From JAGOEF01 sp029564465 (GTDB lineage: Bacteria > Bacteroidota > Bacteroidia > Bacteroidales > ML635J-15): 38,007 bases of DNA. The translations under genes were made by a program, and so were the position numbers. Below the pieces are notes generated by a model that saw nothing but the letters and a program-made list of their open reading frames with translations, searched no databases and had not been told where the DNA came from. Where the stretch lies: NCBI GenBank assembly GCA_029564465.1, contig JAKQPY010000280.1, positions 1 to 38,007 of the forward strand. Reading direction: 5' to 3'. Position 1 is the first letter of the stretch; each line of letters opens with the position of its first letter. Below, one piece after another: positions 24,541-32,500 of the stretch.

Positions 24541-25818
24541 ATGGTTATCAAAGGGAGACTTACGGTGATGAATTTTCTCCAGTTCTTTATCTGGGGTTCG
24601 TGGATGATGACACTGGCACACTACGGATTTGTCGAAAAACAATGGAACGGGGCCGAATTTGGTCTTGTGTTTTCTACCATGGGTTTTGCATCGCTCATTA
24701 TGCCTACTTTGTTTGGAATTATTGCCGACAAATGGAGGGCCAACTACGTGTTTGCACTGTTGCACCTTATGTTTGGCATTGTCATGTGTTTTCTGCCTTT
24801 TGTCGATGCCCCGATTCCTTTCTTTTGGGTGCTCCTCGTTGCCATGTGCTTCTATATGCCTACCATCGGTCTGAATAATTCGGTCGGTTTTTCGATTCTG
24901 AAAAACGAAGGCAAAGACCCTACCAGCGCTTTTCCTCCCATCAGGGTGTGGGGAACCGTGGGCTTTATTGCTGCCATGTGGGTGACCAACCTGTTTACTA
25001 AGGATTGGGGATTCGGGCAAAGCATTAAAATATCGTTTTTCATTGCCGCAGGTTCGGCCTTTCTGCTATCGGTATACTCCTTCATCATGCTCCCTTCGGT
25101 AAAAAAGGAAGCCAAAGCCAACGATGGCGCAAAGAGAACGCTCGTGCAGAAATTGGGTCTCGAAGCCTTTGTGTTGTTCAAACAAAAAAAGATGGCTCTT
25201 TTCTTTGTGTTCAGTCTGATGCTTGGGGCTGCCCTGCAATTAACCAATGCCTATGGCGACAGCTTCCTGCAGGACGACACCGTATTCCCGAAAGGGGGTA
25301 TCATCAATAACTTTTCGACTATCATTCTGTCGATATCCCAGATTTCGGAAACCCTGTTTATTCTCGCCATCCCATTTTTTATGAAACGCTTTGGCATTAA
25401 AAAGGTGATGTTATTCAGTATGATTGCCTGGGTGTTGCGCTTCGGTCTGTTTGGTCTTGCCGAAAACACCACGCCCGGTTTTGCCCTCATAATCAGCTCC
25501 TGTATTATTTACGGGCTCGCTTTCGACTTTTTCAATATTTCGGGTGCCTTGTTTGTTGAGAAAAATGCCGGTCCGGGAATTCAATCTTCTGCACAGGGTG
25601 TATTTATGCTGATGACCAATGGGGTAGGGGCTGTGCTGGGTAATATCATTGCCGGACTGGTTATCGCAAAATGGTTCGAAGACCCGCTGACCCATGTGAA
25701 AGACTGGCCGGGAATCTGGTTGTCGTTTGCTGCTTATGCTTTGGTGGTGGCTGTATTTTTCGCCATTTTCTTCCGCTATAGGCATAATCCGAAAGATTTC
25801 GGCACCATTACCCATTAA
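24541..25818 (+). CDS. Nucleoside:H+ symporter (NupG/XapB-type MFS permease)
   Basis: This 425-residue inner-membrane permease has about 12 hydrophobic segments and belongs to the nucleoside:H+ symporter branch of the major facilitator superfamily. Family marks are the N terminus VMNFLQFFIWGSWMMTL, the Gly/Asp loop after TM2 (LFGIIADKWRANY), LNNSVGFSILKN, and RVWGTVGFIAA in the loop before TM5. It imports nucleosides with protons. It follows the bifunctional-nuclease gene by 25 bases. Its last 22 or so codons have a decayed second copy at 26379-26450. Confidence 0.92.
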   Translation: MVIKGRLTVMNFLQFFIWGSWMMTLAHYGFVEKQWNGAEFGLVFSTMGFASLIMPTLFGIIADKWRANYVFALLHLMFGIVMCFLPFVDAPIPFFWVLLVAMCFYMPTIGLNNSVGFSILKNEGKDPTSAFPPIRVWGTVGFIAAMWVTNLFTKDWGFGQSIKISFFIAAGSAFLLSVYSFIMLPSVKKEAKANDGAKRTLVQKLGLEAFVLFKQKKMALFFVFSLMLGAALQLTNAYGDSFLQDDTVFPKGGIINNFSTIILSISQISETLFILAIPFFMKRFGIKKVMLFSMIAWVLRFGLFGLAENTTPGFALIISSCIIYGLAFDFFNISGALFVEKNAGPGIQSSAQGVFMLMTNGVGAVLGNIIAGLVIAKWFEDPLTHVKDWPGIWLSFAAYALVVAVFFAIFFRYRHNPKDFGTITH

Positions 25819-25823
25819 TCCGG
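25751..25823 (+). repeat. Copy 1 of the permease-tail repeat
   Basis: These 73 bases hold the final codons and stop of the nucleoside permease gene plus five bases after it. They match 26379-26450 at all but about five positions, in the same orientation. Confidence 0.9.
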
Positions 25824-26031
25824 GTTACTGTTGCAATCTACACGCTGGTTGAATCCATTTGCGACATTTTATTAATTGAGAAAAGTTCCTGTGTCCAGTT
25901 GTATTGCTTTCCTCACGGGTCGCGACCGGTTAACATGTCATTGGAGATAGAGCGACGCGGGCAGCCACGACAAAAATGCGGGCCGGCCCGGGCGTGAATT
26001 CCCGTTTAGTAGAAAAAACAACAAAGGGCGA

Positions 26032-26073
26032 GAGAAGCAAACTATCCGAAGACCCGAACAAGGTTTGCTTCTC
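26032..26073. repeat. Perfect 11-base inverted repeat
   Basis: GAGAAGCAAAC (26032-26042) and GTTTGCTTCTC (26063-26073) are exact reverse complements around a 20-base loop. No U-run follows on either strand. It is the longest perfect inverted repeat I see in the gene-free stretch. Confidence 0.8.
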
Positions 26074-26178
26074 GACGCTTTGGTTTGTCGGCCTGAGGTG
26101 AATGGCCTGAGCAGACAAAACACTACTTTGTTAGTTTTTTCATTAAACGGGTAGAGCGGGGGGATAGCTTATTTTTGT

Positions 26179-26215
26179 CTTGATTTTTTGGTACTTTTTC
26201 ATCAAGGAAAAAGTA
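26179..26215. repeat. Overlapping alternative hairpins
   Basis: TACTTTTTC (26192-26200) pairs with GAAAAAGTA (26207-26215) around the loop ATCAAG. That loop can instead pair with CTTGAT at 26179-26184. The two folds exclude each other. The words here resemble a short intergenic element widespread in Bacteroidetes, so this may be a dispersed repeat rather than a switch. Confidence 0.6.
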
Positions 26216-26378
26216 TGAGAAAGATGGGATATTGACTTCATAAATCCTTTTTAATCGAAGCCAATTGCTTTCTCTCTCAAGAGTAATAAAACACCCACTT
26301 TATTAATGATCTGACTGGTGTTTTAGACTATGATCAATTTGAACTAAAAAATTTTACAGCGTTAGCAATATCAACTCA

Positions 26379-26450
26379 CTGTATTTTTCACCATTTCTTC
26401 CGCTATAAGCATAACCCGAAAGATTTCGGCACCATTGCCCATTAATCCGG
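26379..26450 (+). pseudogene. Decayed duplicate of the permease gene tail
   Basis: These 72 bases repeat the last codons, stop codon and following bases of the nucleoside permease gene (copy 1 at 25751-25823). Differences are a handful of substitutions and one deleted T in the run CCATTTTC, which shifts the frame. Upstream of it there is no matching remainder of the gene. It is a relic of a partial duplication or recombination. Confidence 0.85.
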
Positions 26451-26647
26451 TATTCCGGGCTGCCGTTGCTTTATTTTCCGGGAATCATCCGTTTTGTTTG
26501 TTGTCCTTTTGTTTCCTTTAATAAGTCAATTTCTCCATATAATTGAATAATTCATGCCCCATTGAAGCATTTTTTTATAATATAGCCGCAACTGCTGAAA
26601 TTGTATCTGAAAAATCAATATATTCGAAGAATATAATTACAGGCAAC

Positions 26648-29494
26648 ATGCGGATTTTTACTTTTCTACTTTTCATTTTTCTTACAGGAAGCCTGTGTGC
26701 TCAGGTTTCGACGACCGAACGCGAGAAAGCTTTGCAAATTCTCGAAAACAGGGGCGAAGTGTACTTCAGTTTCGAAAAGCCCGCCGATATTTCGCCGCGA
26801 CAACTCACCCGCATGATGTCCATCGACAAAGTGCAGGGCACCCGTGTTTATGCCTATGCCAACACCTCTGAGTTTGCCGGATTCCTCAGCCTCAAAATCG
26901 ATTTTTCGCTGGTTGACGAATACTACAATAGCCCCAAAGCCATCACCATGGCATCGGGTCTGAGCGAAATGCAGAACTGGGACCGTTATCCTACCTACAG
27001 CCTCTACGTTGAAATGATGCAGAAATGGGCCAACGACTACCCCGCCATCTGCCGACTCGACACCATCGGTTACTCTGCCGGCTACAACATGATGCTGCTC
27101 GCTCTGGTGATTTCCGACAATGTGAACACCCCGGAGCAGGAGCCCTCTTTCTTTTGGACAGGCACCATGCATGGCGACGAAACCACCGGCTATATTATGC
27201 AGTTGCGTTTTGCCGATTACCTGCTGTCGAACTATGGCACCCATCCCGAAATTACCCAATTGCTCGACAATGCGGTGATCTACATCAATCCCCTGGCCAA
27301 CCCCGACGGTACGTTCTACCAGCACCCCGACGGTAGCACCATTGCCGATTCGCGCCGTTCCAACATCAACGATATCGATCTGAACCGCAATTTCCCGACC
27401 ATCGATAACGGCCCGACCCAACTCGAGGATGAAATTCTGGCCATGATTGATTACAGCCTCGCAAACCCCTTTACCATGTCGGTGAATACCCATGGTGGCG
27501 CCGAAGTGGTGAATTACCCCTGGGATTTCTGGACTTCGGAGCAGAATACCCATGCCGACGACGTCTGGTGGCAATATATTGGTCTCATCTATGCCGGAAA
27601 TGTTCAGGAAGATGGTCCTTCGGGCTATTTTACCGGTGTTGTCAGCAATGGCGTTACCGAGGGCGGCGACTGGTATGTGGTTGATGGCAGCCGGCAGGAC
27701 TATATGATGTACTTCAGAAACTGCCGCGAAATGTGCCTCGAACTGTCGAATACCAAACGGCCTGATAGTGAGGAATTGCCCGGTTTTTGGGACTACAACC
27801 GCGATGCCATGCTCCTCTACACACAACAGGTGTTGTTCGGGATTGGCGGAACCGTTACCGATTCCATAACCCACCAGCCTCTCGAAGCGATGGTGTTTGT
27901 CAACAGCCACGACCGCGACAATTCAGAGGTGTTTTCGCATCTCCCCACCGGATACTATCACCGACCCATTCTCGAAGGAAACTATAGTATAACTTTTTCT
28001 GCCCCGGGCTATAAAAGCAAAACCATCGATACACTGGCCATCAATAACGAATTCGTGCGTCTCGACGTGGAATTGGGTTCGCTCGACCTTTATCCCCCCG
28101 AAGTACACTTCGCCAGCAACCTCACCCAAACCGAATGCTCGCCCGAAGTACAGTTCATCAACCAGTCGGAAGCATCGGCAAACACCACCTACCTCTGGTA
28201 TTTTGGTGATGGAACCACCTCCAATGAGCCCGATCCGCTTCATGTGTATCCGCATGCAGGCATCTTTTCGGTGGCACTGGTAGCCGAAAACCAGCATGGC
28301 CGCGATTCGCTCATGATGGAAAACTTTATTACCATCAACCTGCACGATGCCCCCGATGTGCAGTCGGCATCTTCGTGCAGTTCCGCAGCTTCGCTCAACC
28401 TATCTGCTTCGGGCGATGGCGATATTCTGTGGTTCGACAGTCCCACGGCCAGCCTTCCCATTCATACCGGAAACACCTTTACCACCCCCGAGCTTACCCA
28501 AACCACCACCTACTATGCCGAAGACCATGTGAACCTCACCGGCAGTGTAGGACCCATGCCCAACAGCGACGACAACGGTGCTTACAACACCGACAATACC
28601 GACCATTTTCTGTTGTTCGACTGCTATCAGCCCGTGCACCTGCAATCGGTGCGGGTGTTGGCTACTTCGGCAGGTAACCGAACCATCAGCCTGAAACAAA
28701 ATGGCGAAGTAATTCAATCAACTACGGTCTATATCGCATCGGGCGAACAGGTGGTTCCCCTAGGTTTCGATATCCCCGAAGGCACAGGCCTGCAACTGCT
28801 GTGTCAGGGTCCGGCAGGATTATACCGCGGTTTCTCGGGCTATTTCGACGGCTTTGGTTACCCCTTCGTGCTCGACAATTACATCAGCATCAACCAGGGC
28901 GACGACACCCAGTGGTGGGACGACGAGCTGAAATACTATCCCTATTTCTACGACTGGCAACTCGTGCTGCAGCAGTGTGTCAGCCCCCGCGTCGAAGTAT
29001 ATGCCGTGGTTACTCCGAACAATCCGGTAGCCGATTTTGACTTCACCAATACCTTTGGGGTGTATCAGTTTACCGATAACTCCGAAAACGCTTCTTCATG
29101 GCTTTGGGATTTTGGCGACGACCAGACCTCCACATTGCAAAACCCCACCCATACCTATCTCACCAGCGATACCTATCAGGTGCAGCTCACGGTTACCAAT
29201 GCCTGTGGATCGCATTCCGTATCGCAGTCTGTCGAAGTACATGTGAACGCCATCAGCAATTGCGCCTCGAAATTTAGCATACATCCCAACCCTACGCCGG
29301 GTCCGGTGTACCTGACCAGGCTGTCGGGAAACGAAAAAATTGAACTGCGGGCGCTGTCGGGTCAGGTAATTACAACCATGCAACCCAACCAGACCGATTG
29401 CCTTATCGACCTGTCGTCGCTGCCCGATGCAGCCTATGTGCTGCGCATCATCAGCGAAACCAATGTATATAATTATAAAATTATTAAATATTAA
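26648..29494 (+). CDS. M14 zinc carboxypeptidase with PKD modules and T9SS tail
   Basis: This 948-residue secreted enzyme has a signal peptide (residues 1-19, ending GSLCAQ), then a propeptide-like region (about 20-95), then an M14 carboxypeptidase domain (about 100-395). Zinc ligands are His175 and Glu178 in MHGDETTGY and His282 in NTHGGAEVV. Asn246 and Arg247 in DLNRNFP are substrate-binding residues. The catalytic Glu is Glu365 in MCLELSNT. Then come a carboxypeptidase regulatory-like domain (about 395-480), a PKD domain (WYFGDGTTSNEPDPLHVYP), an Ig-like module (WFDSPT...TTTYYAED), a roughly 130-residue unnamed module, a second PKD domain (WLWDFGDDQTS) and a T9SS type A sorting domain (IHPNPTPGPVYL). 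ATG 26648 begins the signal peptide; the frame is open further upstream from a TTG. The paralogue starts 11 bases later. Confidence 0.92.
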   Translation: MRIFTFLLFIFLTGSLCAQVSTTEREKALQILENRGEVYFSFEKPADISPRQLTRMMSIDKVQGTRVYAYANTSEFAGFLSLKIDFSLVDEYYNSPKAITMASGLSEMQNWDRYPTYSLYVEMMQKWANDYPAICRLDTIGYSAGYNMMLLALVISDNVNTPEQEPSFFWTGTMHGDETTGYIMQLRFADYLLSNYGTHPEITQLLDNAVIYINPLANPDGTFYQHPDGSTIADSRRSNINDIDLNRNFPTIDNGPTQLEDEILAMIDYSLANPFTMSVNTHGGAEVVNYPWDFWTSEQNTHADDVWWQYIGLIYAGNVQEDGPSGYFTGVVSNGVTEGGDWYVVDGSRQDYMMYFRNCREMCLELSNTKRPDSEELPGFWDYNRDAMLLYTQQVLFGIGGTVTDSITHQPLEAMVFVNSHDRDNSEVFSHLPTGYYHRPILEGNYSITFSAPGYKSKTIDTLAINNEFVRLDVELGSLDLYPPEVHFASNLTQTECSPEVQFINQSEASANTTYLWYFGDGTTSNEPDPLHVYPHAGIFSVALVAENQHGRDSLMMENFITINLHDAPDVQSASSCSSAASLNLSASGDGDILWFDSPTASLPIHTGNTFTTPELTQTTTYYAEDHVNLTGSVGPMPNSDDNGAYNTDNTDHFLLFDCYQPVHLQSVRVLATSAGNRTISLKQNGEVIQSTTVYIASGEQVVPLGFDIPEGTGLQLLCQGPAGLYRGFSGYFDGFGYPFVLDNYISINQGDDTQWWDDELKYYPYFYDWQLVLQQCVSPRVEVYAVVTPNNPVADFDFTNTFGVYQFTDNSENASSWLWDFGDDQTSTLQNPTHTYLTSDTYQVQLTVTNACGSHSVSQSVEVHVNAISNCASKFSIHPNPTPGPVYLTRLSGNEKIELRALSGQVITTMQPNQTDCLIDLSSLPDAAYVLRIISETNVYNYKIIKY

Positions 29495-29505
29495 TTTTTT
29501 AGAAC

Positions 29506-32500
29506 ATGAAAAAACTGTTTATCATCCTCGCACTGCTGCTTGTTTCGGGCATTGTTCCAATTGTTGCACAGCAGAACAGCAACCTCAGCTATGCCTACGA
29601 TAAGCTGGCCGAACGGGAAGAGTTCTACTTCAGTTTTACCTGCGAAAGCCTGCCCTTGCTGATGGAGCTTACCCAGAAAATTTCTCTCGACAATGTGAAA
29701 GGCTCTACCGTGTATGCCTATGCCAACCCGGTTGAGTTTGAAGAGTTTCTTGCCTACAACATCGAATTCGAACCGGTGTGGGACTACTACAACACCCCCA
29801 AAGCCATCACCATGGCAACCACCGTTGCGCAGATGGCAAACTGGGACCGCTATCCCACCTACGATGTGTACCTGCAGATGATGAACAACTTTGTTACCAA
29901 CTACCCCAACCTCTGCCGCCTCGAAACCATTGGCAATTCGGTAAATGGTAAAAGCATTGTCTGTCTCGTGATTTCCGACAACGTAAACACCGATGAGGAT
30001 GAACCCGAATTCTTCTGGACAGGCACCATACATGGCGACGAAACCACCGGCTGGATTATGACCATGCGCCTTGCCGATTACCTGCTGTCGAACTATGGCA
30101 CCAACACACAGGCCACCAACCTGGTGAACGAAATGGAAATCTACATCAACCCACTTTCCAATCCCGATGGCACGTACTATGGCTCAAGCTCCTATACCTC
30201 CATCGTCAATGGCCGCAGGTATAATGCCAATAACTACGACCTGAACCGCAATTTCCCCACGGTTAATGGCACCTCTTACACCCTGCAGCCTGAAATCAAT
30301 ATTATGATGACTTATGCCACCGACCACGACTTTGTGATGTCGGCCAACACCCACGGCGGTGCCGAAGTGGTGAATTATCCCTGGGATGCATGGAGAAGCG
30401 ATGAGCGTCCGCCGGTTGATCAGAACTGGTGGGAATTTGTAAGCAGTGTGTATGTTGACAACGTGTTTGCCGTAAGTCCGTCAAACTATTTTACCGATCT
30501 CTATGCCGATGGCATTACCGAAGGCGGCGACTGGTATAAGATTTCGGGAGGCCGGCAGGACTATATGAACTGGTACCACAACTGCCGCGAAGTAACATTA
30601 GAAATTTCCGACACCAAAATGCTGGGTGTTGAATCGCTCAATGCCTACTGGGGCTATAACCGTCAGGCCATGCTCGACTATACGCAGCAGGCTTTATACG
30701 GTTTCCGCGGCATTGTTACCGATGCCTGCACCGGAACTGCCCTCAGCGATGTGAAAGTCGAAATTTCAGGTCACGATGCCGACCACAGCGAAGTATATTC
30801 ATCGGCACCGGTAGGCAACTACCACCGCCCCATTTATGCCGGCACCTACAACGTAACCTTCTCAAAAACCGGTTACACTTCGAAAACCCTTCCGGTAACG
30901 GTAACCAACAACAACTCCACCCGCCTCGATGTGCAGCTCGTACCCACTTCGGTGGCTACGCCGGCCTTTACTGCTACGCCCACTTCGGTGCCCATCGGCG
31001 GAACAGCCGCGTTTACCGACCAGACCAGCGGTACGGTAACTTCCCGCAACTGGACATTCGAACAGGGAACACCGGGAACAGCCACTACGCAGAATCCAAC
31101 AGTAACCTACAACACCGTGGGACTTTTCGATGCCACCCTGCAAATTGTGAGTGCCGGTTGCACCCTCAGCCTTACCAAACCCAATTACATCAACGTATAT
31201 ACCCCGGGTGCACCCACACCGGGCTTCACCTGCGATGTTACCAGCACCTGCATTGGAATCGTGAGCTTTACCAACACCTCCACCGATGCTACATCCTACC
31301 TGTGGAATTTTGGGGATGGAACCACTTCCACCGAAGTCAATCCGGTGCATACCTACACCATCGACGGGGTGTACACTGTCAGCCTGACAGCCACCAATGC
31401 CTATGGCAATAACATACTTACACAAAACAACCTGATTACCGTTGATTTACCGGAAGCACCCACCACCACCAGTGCCCAGAATTGTGGACCGGCTTCGCTT
31501 ACGCTGAATGCTGCCGGTAACGGAACCCTCGAATGGTACGACGCAGCCACCAACGGCAACCTGATAACCACTGGAACAAGCTACACCAACAACTTTACCA
31601 ACTCAACCACCTACTATGTGCAATCGGGGCGTTCGCCACACACCTATTATGTGGGTAATACCGATAGTAATACGAATGGAGGAAATCATACAAATAATGC
31701 CTATTACCTGATATTTACAGCAATTTCTGATTTCCGGTTAGTTTCAGTTGAAGTTAACGCAGGTACCACGGCCGGAAACCGGATTATTCAGTTAAGAAAC
31801 AGTGCAGGCACCGTGTTACAAAGTGTAACCGCCAATTTGCCGACAGGAATAAGCAGAGTCACTTTGAATTTTGATATTCCGGCAGGGGAAGACTATCAGT
31901 TACGTTGTGGAACAACCAATCCCAACCTGTACAGAAACAATGCAGGGGTTTCGTACCCGTACACAGTGGATGGTGTTGTTTCAATCACCGGAACAAATGC
32001 AAATCAAACCGTGTACTACTACTTCTACGATTGGGAAGTATTGGTAGGCGACGAATGCATCAGTGCCCGTACTCCCGTTTCGGCTATTATTAACGAAGTT
32101 CCCAATGCCCCGACGGTAACCGGAGGCGGCACCTTCTGTGCAAACTCTGCCATTCTTACAGCAAGCGGTGCCGGCGACCATAACATGTACTTTCAGGGAA
32201 CCGATGCCAACGGAACCAGCACTGCCAACGAAACCTCATCCTACGAAGCCACGGCAAGCGGCACCTACTATTTCAGGGTTCAGACCGGTTCGGGCTGTTG
32301 GGGTCCCAGCGCCGGAGCTACCGTAACACTCAATACCTTACCTGCTGCCGTTAGCGTTTCGGGTGGCGGCACCCAGTGCGGCGGAACCATGACACTTACT
32401 GCCACAGGCGGCACCGGGGGTACCATTTACTGGCAGGGAACCACCAGTGGAGGCACCAACACGGCCACTCCGTCGGCATCGCAAACCGTGTCGGCAAGCG

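Larger units (their letters stand above)
25819..26647 (+). other. Gene-free stretch between the permease and first carboxypeptidase genes
   Basis: I see no credible gene in these 829 bases. They contain the hairpin at 26032-26073, two mutually exclusive hairpins at 26179-26215, an inverted repeat at 26288-26324 (AAAACACC and GGTGTTTT), the decayed permease tail at 26379-26450, and a short palindrome at 26619-26635 (TATATTC-GAA-GAATATA) 12 bases before the carboxypeptidase ATG. Base composition varies sharply, from G+C-rich near 25920-26000 to A+T-rich after 26120, as in a patchwork of remnants. Confidence 0.7.

Noticed and set aside
25824..26378. Insertion sequence between the two permease-tail copies
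   Set aside because: There is no transposase frame, and I found no terminal inverted repeats at the borders; the tail copies are far too long for a target-site duplication.
26543..26647. TTG start giving the first carboxypeptidase a longer N terminus
   Set aside because: The extra 35 residues come before a standard signal peptide that starts at the ATG at 26648, so the longer form would spoil export.
26666..27910. A 414-codon open frame on the minus strand opposite the first carboxypeptidase
   Set aside because: The product is a His/Val/Gly-rich mirror of the true gene's codon bias; the plus-strand gene has a signal peptide, active-site residues and a sorting domain.
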